A stretch of DNA of 64,000 nt from positions 124,001-188,000 of the forward strand of contig NZ_JBHRZM010000002.1 of the NCBI RefSeq assembly GCF_042649585.1. Reading direction: 5' to 3'. This DNA is from Helicobacter_F equorum. Its GTDB lineage: Bacteria; Campylobacterota; Campylobacteria; Campylobacterales; Helicobacteraceae. A program made the translations under genes and the position numbers. The notes under the pieces were generated by a model. The model did no database searches. It was not told the origin of the DNA and saw nothing but the letters and a program-made list of their open reading frames with translations. Each line of letters starts with the position of its first letter. Position 1 is the first letter of the stretch. Below, one piece after another: positions 44,951-54,109 of the stretch.

Positions 44951-46235
44951 TCAAAAAATTATTGGAGCAAGTAGGGTTTTTATCTGTGATGAGGGGTTTT
45001 GTATCCTCAAAGATGGCGGTGTGTTGTATGAAAACCTAGATTGTGTACAAAGTGGAGATTTGCAGAGTGCAAAAATTTTGGCAGTAGGAGATTATGAGAA
45101 TCTAACACGCACCTATCCTAATGCACAAAAGGAATTTTGGCATAATGGTGTGTTGCTTCCTACATTTGTGAATGCACATATACACTTTGAATTTAGTAAT
45201 AATACGACAAACTTTGCGTATGGGGATTTTGGGCAGTGGCTAGATTCTGTAATTGCAAAGCGCGATGATGTGCTTAGTGATATTACTAAAAGCGTATCCC
45301 AAGCCATAGATTTACAACTTCGCAGTGGAGTTGGGCTTGTGGGGGCGATTAGTAGCTATGGCTATGATATGGAAACGTTGAGTAAGTCTGCATTGCGCGT
45401 GGTGTATTTTTGCGAAGCAATGGGAAGTAATCCTAGTGCTATTGATGCACTTTTTAGTAATTTTAAGGCACGCTTGTATCAAAGTATGGAATACAAAAAC
45501 ACAAGGTTTATACCGGCTGTGGCATTGCATTCGCCATACTCTTTGCATCATGTCTATGCAAAATATGTTTTACAAGAGGCAAAAAAATTTCAAACGCCAA
45601 TCAGTGCTCATTTTTTAGAATCTCAACATGAGTGGGAATGGCTGTGTAATGGTAGCGGATATTTTTATAATTTTTTTGCACACACATTTGGTGTCCCAAA
45701 CCCTAAGCCATTTTATACAATCCAGAGCTTTTTGGAGCAATTTGTAGATATGGGGCATGTGCTTTTGACACATTGTCTTTTTGCGGATAAAAATGTGCTA
45801 GAGATAATGCGAGAGAATGCCTATAATGTCGTAACTTGTCCGCGTTCTAATAGATTATTAAATAATACATATTTTCCACTTCAAATGGATACAAAGACAA
45901 TGCCACAAACGCATACTCTTCCAAATATTGCCTTAGGCACAGATGGCAAGAGTTCTAATGCTGATGTAAATATTCTTGAAGAAATGCGTTTTATGCTTTT
46001 TGCTTATCCGCATATAGAGCTCAATGTCTTAGCCACACAGATTTTACAAATGGCAACGCGCAATGGTGCAAAAGCGCTTGGCATACAATGTGGAATCTTA
46101 GAGCGTGGATATAATGCAGATATGGTTGTGTTTGAGATTCCAAATATTGAGCATTCTTGCCAAGAAGCCTTGCAGTGTATCTTGCACGCCAAGGAAGCAA
46201 AGCGAATGATTATTAATGGTAGGGAGATTGTATAA
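44940..46235 (+). CDS. Aminodeoxyfutalosine deaminase (amidohydrolase)
   Basis: 431 residues. Metal ligands of the amidohydrolase family: FVNAHIHFEFSNN (HxH), PISAHFLESQHE, VLLTHCLF and LGTDGKSSNADVN. The H. pylori homologue HP0267, placed the same way after ccdA and pyrC', is known to deaminate 6-amino-6-deoxyfutalosine for menaquinone synthesis. It was earlier called a chlorohydrolase. Menaquinone is the acceptor for HydC. Starts inside the end of mscS. Confidence 0.85.
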   Translation: MVRSQKIIGASRVFICDEGFCILKDGGVLYENLDCVQSGDLQSAKILAVGDYENLTRTYPNAQKEFWHNGVLLPTFVNAHIHFEFSNNTTNFAYGDFGQWLDSVIAKRDDVLSDITKSVSQAIDLQLRSGVGLVGAISSYGYDMETLSKSALRVVYFCEAMGSNPSAIDALFSNFKARLYQSMEYKNTRFIPAVALHSPYSLHHVYAKYVLQEAKKFQTPISAHFLESQHEWEWLCNGSGYFYNFFAHTFGVPNPKPFYTIQSFLEQFVDMGHVLLTHCLFADKNVLEIMRENAYNVVTCPRSNRLLNNTYFPLQMDTKTMPQTHTLPNIALGTDGKSSNADVNILEEMRFMLFAYPHIELNVLATQILQMATRNGAKALGIQCGILERGYNADMVVFEIPNIEHSCQEALQCILHAKEAKRMIINGREIV

Positions 46236-46241
46236 CACTCT

Positions 46242-47084
46242 ATGGTTGGGACATTACAGAATCTAAGCATCACACGCCTTAGTCCATACGGTGTATTTTT
46301 ACAGGGAAATGACACAGAGATTTTGTTGCCCAAAAAATTTGTGGATTCTGCGATGTGTGTGGGCGATAGGGTGCATGTGTTTGTCGCATTTGATTCAGAA
46401 GATAGGATTGTTGCTACGACACAGATTCCAAAACTTTTGCTTGGCGAGGTTGGGGCGTTAGAAATAGTTGATAGCAATCAGTATGGTTATTTTGGAGATT
46501 TAGGTATAGATAAGCATCTTTTTATCCCACACAAAGCTCCCAAACGCACGATGATAGGAAAAAAGCTTGTCGTAATTCTCACGCTTGATAAGCAAGGTAG
46601 GTTGATAGGTAAGCTTGGTGTGAGGGAGTATTTGCGTCCGTGTCGCGATAAGCGATTGCTACGAAGCGAGGCTACGGGACTTGTTTTTGAACGCACACCG
46701 CTAGGCTTTGGCTGTGCAGTAGATGTAGGTGCGCTAGATTCTGGACAAAAAGTATTGCATTATGGACTTTTGTATGCAAATGAGGTGGCTTATACGCTTC
46801 ATATAGGTGAAAATGTGAGTGTGTATATCAAAAATATCCGTCAAGATGGCAAGATTGATCTTAGCGCGGTAGCACAGAGTGAATCTGTACTACTTGAGGC
46901 ATTGATAGCGCATAATGGGCGAGTTGAACTGGATTTTAAAAGTTCTCCCCAAGAGATTATTTCACTTTTGTCTATGAGTAAGAAAAATTTTAAAACTCTT
47001 GCCAATAAACTTGTGAGAGATGACAAAGCAAAATTTGTAGAAAGTGCTGTGCGTTCCGGACACAAAGCACTTGTGCTTGTATAA
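46242..47084 (+). CDS. CvfB-like S1-domain RNA-binding protein
   Basis: 280 residues. An N-terminal S1-like module (LSPYGVFLQGNDTEILLPKKF), a second half with GYFGDLGIDKHLFIPH, and ending with a winged-helix region (MSKKNFKTLANKLVRDDKAKF). This is the CvfB/YitL layout. In other bacteria the family alters gene expression through RNA; the target is unknown. It follows the deaminase by 6 bp and precedes the radical SAM gene by 6 bp. Confidence 0.82.
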   Translation: MVGTLQNLSITRLSPYGVFLQGNDTEILLPKKFVDSAMCVGDRVHVFVAFDSEDRIVATTQIPKLLLGEVGALEIVDSNQYGYFGDLGIDKHLFIPHKAPKRTMIGKKLVVILTLDKQGRLIGKLGVREYLRPCRDKRLLRSEATGLVFERTPLGFGCAVDVGALDSGQKVLHYGLLYANEVAYTLHIGENVSVYIKNIRQDGKIDLSAVAQSESVLLEALIAHNGRVELDFKSSPQEIISLLSMSKKNFKTLANKLVRDDKAKFVESAVRSGHKALVLV

Positions 47085-47090
47085 GTTTTT

Positions 47091-47969
47091 ATGAAATTTG
47101 ATAGGGTATATATAGAGCTTAGCGATATTTGTGGGCTTAGTTGTAGTTTTTGTCCTCATAGTCAACAAGCAAGTTATCGAGGGATAATGAGTGTAGAGTG
47201 TTTTAGAGAAATTTTGCAGCAACTCACCACACCAAAACCCTTGACAAAACTTGTGCATTTGCATATTTTGGGTGATCCACTAGCCATAAAAAATCTTGAT
47301 GTATATCTTGAGCTTTTGGTACATTATAATCTTTTGGTTGATCTTGTTACAAGCGGGAAATTTTTAGATTCTAGGAATTGGGATTTGCTACTTAAGCCTC
47401 CTGTGCATCAGATCGCATTTTCTTTGAGTGCGTTTTTAGATTCGCCACAAAAATTTCACACAAACCATATTGAGCGAATCTTGGAGTTTTGCATGTATCA
47501 CAGACAGATTCAAAGCGAGACATTTGTGCATTTGCGCACTCAAGAGAGAGATAAACATACGCTTATCACATATTTGCAAAATGGCAATGAGATAATGAAA
47601 AATCTTGCCAAGGAGCTTGATACTAGAAATCACAAGGCACATCGCCTTTGGTATAAGGTTTTTTGCACATTCACACGCTATCACCGCTGGAGAGAAGATT
47701 CTAAGGGAGGGATAGAATCTCTTACAAGGCTTTTTTGCTATGGTGGCTTAAAGCAGATAGGAATTTTGAGTAATGGTGTGGTTGTGCCTTGTTGTATGGA
47801 TTGTTTTGGGGAGATTAAACTTGGAGATTTGCACACACAAAGCCTTAGGGAAATTTTAGATTCACCGCTATATCATGCCATCACAGAGGGATTTAGACAA
47901 GGTATAGCATATCATTCAAAATGCCAAAAATGTGATTATGCAAGGGGTTTGGTGCGTAATATACACTAA
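47091..47969 (+). CDS. Radical SAM protein with a C-terminal SPASM-like cluster region
   Basis: 292 residues. The SAM cluster motif CGLSCSFCPH is at the N-terminus (CxxxCxxC), followed by LHILGDPLA. The C-terminal part has GVVVPCCMDCFGEIKLGD and a final CQKCDYA, typical of SPASM auxiliary clusters. Substrate unknown; no precursor peptide gene is seen next to it, and such enzymes also act on sugars and tRNA. Likely co-transcribed with the cvfB-like gene. Confidence 0.82.
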   Translation: MKFDRVYIELSDICGLSCSFCPHSQQASYRGIMSVECFREILQQLTTPKPLTKLVHLHILGDPLAIKNLDVYLELLVHYNLLVDLVTSGKFLDSRNWDLLLKPPVHQIAFSLSAFLDSPQKFHTNHIERILEFCMYHRQIQSETFVHLRTQERDKHTLITYLQNGNEIMKNLAKELDTRNHKAHRLWYKVFCTFTRYHRWREDSKGGIESLTRLFCYGGLKQIGILSNGVVVPCCMDCFGEIKLGDLHTQSLREILDSPLYHAITEGFRQGIAYHSKCQKCDYARGLVRNIH

Positions 47970-48054
47970 CAATATTCTAACAAAATCGTGATATATCTAA
48001 GAGTGGAATCGTTTTTGCTGAATCTAGCTAAGAAAAAACACAAAAGGATTTGGT

Positions 48055-49185
48055 TTGAGATTGTGTATAGCGGTCTGCGTCGTATTTATTGGGAATATAT
48101 GGGCGGTAACATTAGAAGAATATTTTCTGATGGGTAAACCTCGTGGACATTTAGGATCGTATTTTCAAAACATGACACACAGAACATCAAATTTTGCTGA
48201 TATTAACGCATCGATAGGATACGATACACCAACGAGTAGAAGCGGTATTAGTTTTGGCGGGTCGTTTTGGCTTGCTGCACGTATGTATGAGTATTCTAGG
48301 GGGGATTTTAATACCACAAAAGATAATTTCATTTGGACAGAGGGTTATGTGCGTTATAATAATAGCGATCGCCTGAGATTAGAAGCTGGAAGATTTTATG
48401 CGAATACCGAATGGATTAAATATTATAATCAAGGGATAAGAGTAGATTATGCACTCTCATCTAGTGTCTTTGCTAATCTTATGTGGGTTAATAAAAATGC
48501 GTATGTGACACATTATCGTATGTCTGATTATCGCAACCCTTTTAATAGATGGGGTGTGTTTTTTGGATCCTTGAATGTTATACTTCCACAATCTCCTATG
48601 AAAATTTTTCCTTATTTTTATATGGCACCCAATCGATTTAGTGCTTTTGGGGTTAAGATTCAAGTAGAAAAGCCATCTATAGCAGATTCTGTGCTTTATG
48701 CAAATATTCATCTAATGTCTTATTTGGGTAGAAATCAATTTGTTGAACAAACTCGCACTGATGGCGATGGCGGCTTTATATGGGTTGAGGGAGGCGTTAA
48801 GTGGGCAGGTGTTAAATTTGGTGGAGGCATTATTAGTGTGTCTGAAAAGGGCGCAAGTGGTATCGATGCCTTTGGACAAAGCACGGTTTTTGAGCGTAGA
48901 GAAGGTTTATTTTATGCAGATGCCAATACATTTTATGGTTTGCTAGAATATACATTTCCTAATCATGTCGTGTTAGAATCTGCGGTACGCTATACAAGTA
49001 TAGGCTCAAAGCAGATCTTAAATTGGGAAGCCAATGCTAAATTAAGCTTGGCACCAGATGTATGGTTAGGCGGTGGTTTCATAGGTATGCTAAATAATGC
49101 GAATATTACACTTGATGATTATATTTTTGCAAGTGATGGAAAAAATTATCTGCTAGGTAGGGTGTTTTTCCAAACTAATTTTTGA
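48055..49185 (+). CDS. Helicobacter outer-membrane protein (porin-like)
   Basis: 376 residues from TTG 48055, with AAAGGA about eight bases ahead. Signal peptide MRLCIAVCVVFIGNIWA. The mature start TLEEYFLMGKPRGHLGSYF and the strand RLEAGRFYANTEWIKYY recall the OprD-like family, with a closing FQTNF. Similar in type to the proteins at 6572 and 13773. Probably an outer-membrane channel; substrate unknown. Confidence 0.75.
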   Translation: MRLCIAVCVVFIGNIWAVTLEEYFLMGKPRGHLGSYFQNMTHRTSNFADINASIGYDTPTSRSGISFGGSFWLAARMYEYSRGDFNTTKDNFIWTEGYVRYNNSDRLRLEAGRFYANTEWIKYYNQGIRVDYALSSSVFANLMWVNKNAYVTHYRMSDYRNPFNRWGVFFGSLNVILPQSPMKIFPYFYMAPNRFSAFGVKIQVEKPSIADSVLYANIHLMSYLGRNQFVEQTRTDGDGGFIWVEGGVKWAGVKFGGGIISVSEKGASGIDAFGQSTVFERREGLFYADANTFYGLLEYTFPNHVVLESAVRYTSIGSKQILNWEANAKLSLAPDVWLGGGFIGMLNNANITLDDYIFASDGKNYLLGRVFFQTNF

Positions 49186-49207
49186 GGATAGGGTGGTGTG
49201 AAATATA

Positions 49208-50272
49208 ATGAAGGGGATTTATTTTTTTTGGTTGGTATTTTGTGTTACATTGTATTGGATTTACTATCTTTATAATGCTTTTTTGATGAATCTCTTGGTT
49301 GCACTTTTGCTTTGCATGGCAACATTTGGACTTAAAAATATGCTCTTAAAATATCTTAAATATGAAGTGTTAGCAGCGTTTTTTAGCACCGTGATTTTGG
49401 TGTTAATTTTGATTGTTCCTGTTGTATTTGTGTTTAATTCCCTCATTGCACTCATACAAGGTGCAGATTTGGCAGGGTTTAATACCATTATCGATACATT
49501 AAAAAATGAGCTTTTAGAGTGGAGTAGTGCTATACCTGATCTACAACCACGTCTTAAAGATGCATTAGGTAAAATTTCTGGTTCTGAAATTTTTTCGTAT
49601 ATCTTAAATTTTAGCTCGATTGTAGGGAGAAGAAGTTTAGAATTCATCATTGATACGGGCTTTATTGTAGTATTTTTGTTTTTCTTTTATTTTTATGGGG
49701 TGCGTTTATATAATTACATACTTTCACTTATTCCATTTGAGAAGCAGCAAGTTCAAAGCATTTTTGATGAAGTGCTTGGCGTGCTAAAGGTTGTATGTTA
49801 TACATCGGTTTTAAATGTTGTTTTGCAAGGTTTTAGTTTTGGAGTAGCAATTGCATTTTTTGGCTACGATGGTCTTTTTTTTGGAGTCTTGTATGGATTT
49901 TGTTCGCTTATCCCAGTTGTAGGCGGGACATTAGTTTGGCTTCCACTTGCTTGTTATGAATTGTATTTGGGTGAATATAATGTTGCGTTGTTTATCGCGC
50001 TTTATAGCATGATTTTTATCGCTTTTGTTATTGATAATCTTATCAAGCCACTTATTATTAAATTTATGACAACAAAAATTTTAAAAGCTTCTTTGCAGAT
50101 TAATGAAATGCTTATTTTCTTTGCGATTTTGGCAGGTTTGAGTGCATTTGGATTTTGGGGTATTGTGTTAGGACCAATCATTACGGCATTATTTATCGCA
50201 CTTTTGCGTGTGTATAAAAAGATAATTTTTCCATTTAGAGAAGATTTTAAGCATTATGCTATGAAAAATTAA
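49208..50272 (+). CDS. AI-2E family transporter (PerM-like)
   Basis: 354 residues with about eight spans. The motif region GFSFGVAIAFFGYDGLFFG, then LIPVVGGTLVWLPLA, and late LSAFGFWGIVLGPIITALF are the AI-2E transporter signature. The family includes autoinducer-2 exporters and Na+/H+ antiporters, so the cargo is not fixed. Separated from rpsA by 53 bp that carry a TACAAT-like -10. Confidence 0.85.
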   Translation: MKGIYFFWLVFCVTLYWIYYLYNAFLMNLLVALLLCMATFGLKNMLLKYLKYEVLAAFFSTVILVLILIVPVVFVFNSLIALIQGADLAGFNTIIDTLKNELLEWSSAIPDLQPRLKDALGKISGSEIFSYILNFSSIVGRRSLEFIIDTGFIVVFLFFFYFYGVRLYNYILSLIPFEKQQVQSIFDEVLGVLKVVCYTSVLNVVLQGFSFGVAIAFFGYDGLFFGVLYGFCSLIPVVGGTLVWLPLACYELYLGEYNVALFIALYSMIFIAFVIDNLIKPLIIKFMTTKILKASLQINEMLIFFAILAGLSAFGFWGIVLGPIITALFIALLRVYKKIIFPFREDFKHYAMKN

Positions 50273-50325
50273 GCATTTCTAACTTACAATACAGGAATTA
50301 AAAATAGAAAGAAGGGTGTTTTGGA

Positions 50326-51990
50326 ATGAGAGTGAATCTTGACAATATGGACTTTGGCGAAGAGGAAAATTTCGCACAACTCTTAGATGCAAGTGAGAGA
50401 AATAGCACAAGTGGTAGCTTGCAAATAGGAAAAATTATACAAATAGATCAAGATAGGGATCTAGCGATGATAGCATTGCCTTATAGCAAGTTTGAGAGTA
50501 TACTCTCTTTGGGTGAAATTAGAGATGAAGAGGGAAAGCTTCTTTTTAGCGTAGGTGATGATATTGAGCTTTATGCGAGCGGAAGTGATAATCGACCAAA
50601 TGTTTCTTATACAAGAGCACAAAGAGAGAAAAAGATTCGACAAAAAATTGAGGAATTACACGGGAATTTCCAAGATAAGATTGTTGATGCCAAGGTTATC
50701 AGAAAAAATAAGGGTGGTTATGTGATGGATTATGATGGCGTCGATGTTTTTTTGCCACGCCGAGAATCTGCCTTCAAAGAGGGTTTGAAAGTGGAGGGTA
50801 AAACCTATAAGGTCGCTATCACACATATCAATCCCCAAAACAATACAATCATTGTTTCTCGTAAGAGGTTTTTTGACATTGATAAAAGTACAAGAAAAGA
50901 AGTCGTAGAAAAAATCCTTGCTAGTAGTGGAATCTATGATGCCGTAGTCAAAAAAGTTACGACATTTGGAATATTTACGGATATTGATGGTGTTGAGGGA
51001 CTTGTTCATCATACAGAGATTAGTCACAGAGGCATGGTGAATCCACAAAAAAACTTTAAGGTTGGAGATCATATAAAAGTAAAAGTTTTAAGTTACGATG
51101 AACAAAAACATAGATTGTCTTTGTCTATTAAGGCGCTTAGTGAGGATCCATGGAAAGAAGTAGAAAAAGAGCTAGAAGTGGGTTATACTATCAAAGTGAT
51201 AGTGAGTAATATAGAGGAATATGGCGCATTTGTGGATCTGGGGAATGACATAGAGGGCTTTTTGCATATTTCAGAGATTTCTTGGGACAAAAATATCAAA
51301 CACCCTAACGACTATCTGCAGGTAGGTCAAGAGCTTGATGTAGAGATTATAGAGATTGATAGCAAAAATCGTCGTTTGCGTGTTTCACTGAAGAAATTGA
51401 CACATAAACCTTTCGTGGCTTTTACCAAGGTACATAAAGAAGGCGATGTGCTAAAAGGCAAGGTCGTTACACTTACAGATTTTGGTGCTTTTGTGAATCT
51501 TGGTGTCGTTGATGGATTGTTGCATAATGAAGATATTGCTTGGGATAGGGGCGTGAAGTGCAAAGATGTCTTTAAAGTTGGCGATGAAGTAGAAGTCAAG
51601 ATTCTTAAGATTGACGCACAAAATGAGCGTATTTCACTAAATAAAAAACTTTTAAGTGATTCACCAGCAGCAGGTTTTGCTAAGATACATCATGTAGATA
51701 AAATTGTTGAGGGTGTGATTTCAGAAATTAAAGACTTTGGAATCTTTATCAAAGTAGATAGTTATGAGGTGCTGATCAAAAATGAAGATATTCCTCAAGA
51801 GATGAAAGAAAGTCTAAAAGTTGGGGATAGTGTGAAATGCGTAGTCTTTTCTATCGATGAGAGAGCTAATAGAATCCGTGCTTCTATTAGACGTTTACAA
51901 AAACAACAAGAAAAAGAGAGTCTGCGTGCCTTTAATGAGGCAAGTGAGCAGAGAATGACGCTAGGAGACAAGGTTCAAAATCGTATCTGA
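50326..51990 (+). CDS. rpsA: 30S ribosomal protein S1
   Basis: 554 residues, the usual length in this phylum. Several S1 RNA-binding repeats are seen, for example VTTFGIFTDIDGVEGLVHHTEIS, IEEYGAFVDLGNDIEGFLHISEIS and LTDFGAFVNLGVVDGLLHNEDIAW, with degenerate end copies. It helps start translation on mRNAs. Followed by an unknown membrane protein and serA, the same order I recall from H. pylori. Confidence 0.95.
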   Translation: MRVNLDNMDFGEEENFAQLLDASERNSTSGSLQIGKIIQIDQDRDLAMIALPYSKFESILSLGEIRDEEGKLLFSVGDDIELYASGSDNRPNVSYTRAQREKKIRQKIEELHGNFQDKIVDAKVIRKNKGGYVMDYDGVDVFLPRRESAFKEGLKVEGKTYKVAITHINPQNNTIIVSRKRFFDIDKSTRKEVVEKILASSGIYDAVVKKVTTFGIFTDIDGVEGLVHHTEISHRGMVNPQKNFKVGDHIKVKVLSYDEQKHRLSLSIKALSEDPWKEVEKELEVGYTIKVIVSNIEEYGAFVDLGNDIEGFLHISEISWDKNIKHPNDYLQVGQELDVEIIEIDSKNRRLRVSLKKLTHKPFVAFTKVHKEGDVLKGKVVTLTDFGAFVNLGVVDGLLHNEDIAWDRGVKCKDVFKVGDEVEVKILKIDAQNERISLNKKLLSDSPAAGFAKIHHVDKIVEGVISEIKDFGIFIKVDSYEVLIKNEDIPQEMKESLKVGDSVKCVVFSIDERANRIRASIRRLQKQQEKESLRAFNEASEQRMTLGDKVQNRI

Positions 51991-52004
51991 AGGAATAGGG
52001 AGCT

Positions 52005-52469
52005 ATGAAAAAACTCCTCGCAATATTTATTTTTATCGTTATTGTTGGGATATTGGTGATTGTGGCATTGAGGGTTTTAAAGAGCGGAGATCTTTCACAA
52101 ATACCCTTCGGTATTCCTAGTGCGGTAGAAAATATGCAAACTACAGAGATTAAGCAAGATGATATGTGGCTTAGGGATCTTTCCACATCATCAAGTGATG
52201 CTTTTCAGTATCCTACAACGGAGCTTTTTGTTAAGTTTGATTTTAGAAAAGATACTCGTGATAATATCGTTCATAGTATTGAAGTTAAAGATTTAGATGA
52301 GTATAAATATTTTTGTATCGCGCAGGTTTTAAAACAAAATAAACTTGAAAGCACATATTACAAAAGTGGAGAGGTGTTACATCTTATGGTGTTTATTGAT
52401 GATGAATTAGTATTGCAAAAATTTCTCCAAGATTTACAATACTATAGAATCCAGTATACTCTTAACTAG
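52005..52469 (+). CDS. Conserved hypothetical protein with one N-terminal membrane span
   Basis: 154 residues. The N-terminus (KKLLAIFIFIVIVGILVIVAL) is a signal anchor; the rest is polar and probably periplasmic, with an alpha/beta segment DLDEYKYFCIAQVLKQ and LHLMVFIDDEL. Not recognised beyond its conserved place between rpsA and serA. RBS GGAATAGGGAG. No function can be offered. Confidence 0.75.
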   Translation: MKKLLAIFIFIVIVGILVIVALRVLKSGDLSQIPFGIPSAVENMQTTEIKQDDMWLRDLSTSSSDAFQYPTTELFVKFDFRKDTRDNIVHSIEVKDLDEYKYFCIAQVLKQNKLESTYYKSGEVLHLMVFIDDELVLQKFLQDLQYYRIQYTLN

Positions 52470-52476
52470 GTTACTA

Positions 52477-52487
52477 TATAATATAAT
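52477..52487 (+). promoter_or_regulatory. Overlapping TATAAT elements, probable serA promoter
   Basis: Two TATAAT hexamers (52477-52482 and 52482-52487) share one base, 30-40 bp ahead of serA; AAGGAG precedes its ATG. Confidence 0.45.
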
Positions 52488-52516
52488 AACGCAATTTTTC
52501 TTTTAAGGAGTGTGAG

Positions 52517-54097
52517 ATGGCTTTAAAGATTGTGGTATGTGATCATATTCATCAGAGTGGCTTAGATTTATTGCAAGCTCAAAATGACATAATGTTTGAG
52601 AATCTAGCATCCTTACCGAAAGATGTATTGTGCCAATCTCTTGGTGATGCGGATGTGGTGATTACACGAAGTTCAACCGATGTTGATGAAACTTTTTTGG
52701 AGTATGCACCAAATCTAAAGAGCATAGTGCGTGCGGGTGTTGGTGTTGATAATGTTGATATCCCAGCTTGTAGTAAAAAAGGTGTTGTTGTGATGAATGT
52801 TCCTACTGCTAATACTATTGCGGCAGTTGAGCTTACAATGACACACCTTATGAGCAGTGTGAGAAATTTTCCCGGAGCAAACCAACAATTAAAGCATGAT
52901 CGTAAATGGAAGCGTGAGGATTGGTATGGCACGGAGCTTAAAGACAAGACGTTAGGAATTATTGGTTTTGGTAATATAGGAAGTAGAGTAGGCAAGAGAG
53001 CTAAGGCATTTGAGATGGATGTTGTCACCTATGATCCTTATATCGATGTATCTAAAGCGATTGATGCAGGGGTGCGTTATACTACAAATTTTGAGGATAT
53101 TTTACAATGTGATATTATCACGATTCACACTCCCAAAAACAACGAAACCAAAAATATGATTACTGCCAAAGAAATTGCTAAAATGAAAGATGGTGTGATC
53201 CTCATAAATTGCGCGCGTGGTGGATTGTATAACGAAGATGATTTGTATGATGGATTACGAAGTGGCAAGATTCGCTGGGCTGGCATTGATGTATTTAATA
53301 AGGAGCCAGCGACTGATAATAAACTCCTTGATCTTCCAAATGTATATGTAACGCCGCATATAGGCGCCAACACTCTAGAATCCCAAGAAAAAATTGCCAT
53401 AGAGGCTGCCCGAGCTGCCATAGAATCTGCACGAGGATCTAGCTACCCTAACGCACTAAACCTCCCTATAAAAGAGGTAGATTTACCATCGAGCATTAAG
53501 CCATATCTTGAGCTTACACAAAAATTGTCTTTTATTTGCGCACAAGCCAATAAAGGTGTTTTTAAATCGCTAGAAATCACTGCTTATGGTGAGGTAAGTG
53601 GATATGGAGATTCACTAAAAACCTTTGCACTAGTTGGTGCATTAAGTGCGAGTTTGGGAGATCACATTAATTATGTGAATGCACCATTTGTCGCTCAAGA
53701 GAGAGGCTTAGATGTGAAATTTGTGGGACGAGAACTTTCTTACACATATAAAAACCATATAAAAATCACACTTAGCACACAACAAGACACTTTTAGTATT
53801 GAAGGCGCTGTTTTTGAAGATAAATATTTGCGTATTACAACGATTAATGGTTTTGTGCTTGATATTGAACCAAGAGGCAAAATGATATTCTTTAGAAACA
53901 CGGATGTGCCTGGCGTGATTGGTATGGTAGGAAATACATTAGCTAAGCATAAAATTAACATTGCAGATTTTCGTTTAGCACGCAAGGATAAAGAAGCTTT
54001 AGCAGTGGTAGTTGTAGATGATGATGTGTCTCAAGAAGTCTTACATGAATTGGAATCTATCCCTGCTTGTTTAGCATTGAAGTATGTTGTGGTTTAA
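52517..54097 (+). CDS. serA: D-3-phosphoglycerate dehydrogenase
   Basis: 526 residues, the long form. NAD site LGIIGFGNIGSRVGKRAKAF, catalytic NCARGGLYNEDDL, Glu in WAGIDVFNKEPA and His in VYVTPHIGANT. After it come an allosteric substrate-binding region (about 320-450) and a C-terminal ACT domain (GVIGMVGNTLAKHKINIADF) for serine feedback. First step of serine synthesis. nhaA follows 12 bp later. Confidence 0.96.
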   Translation: MALKIVVCDHIHQSGLDLLQAQNDIMFENLASLPKDVLCQSLGDADVVITRSSTDVDETFLEYAPNLKSIVRAGVGVDNVDIPACSKKGVVVMNVPTANTIAAVELTMTHLMSSVRNFPGANQQLKHDRKWKREDWYGTELKDKTLGIIGFGNIGSRVGKRAKAFEMDVVTYDPYIDVSKAIDAGVRYTTNFEDILQCDIITIHTPKNNETKNMITAKEIAKMKDGVILINCARGGLYNEDDLYDGLRSGKIRWAGIDVFNKEPATDNKLLDLPNVYVTPHIGANTLESQEKIAIEAARAAIESARGSSYPNALNLPIKEVDLPSSIKPYLELTQKLSFICAQANKGVFKSLEITAYGEVSGYGDSLKTFALVGALSASLGDHINYVNAPFVAQERGLDVKFVGRELSYTYKNHIKITLSTQQDTFSIEGAVFEDKYLRITTINGFVLDIEPRGKMIFFRNTDVPGVIGMVGNTLAKHKINIADFRLARKDKEALAVVVVDDDVSQEVLHELESIPACLALKYVVV

Positions 54098-54109
54098 GGT
54101 CAATAACAC

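Noticed and set aside
47091..47969. RiPP peptide cluster around the radical SAM/SPASM protein
   Set aside because: No short precursor frame with a ribosome-binding site, protease or exporter lies beside it.
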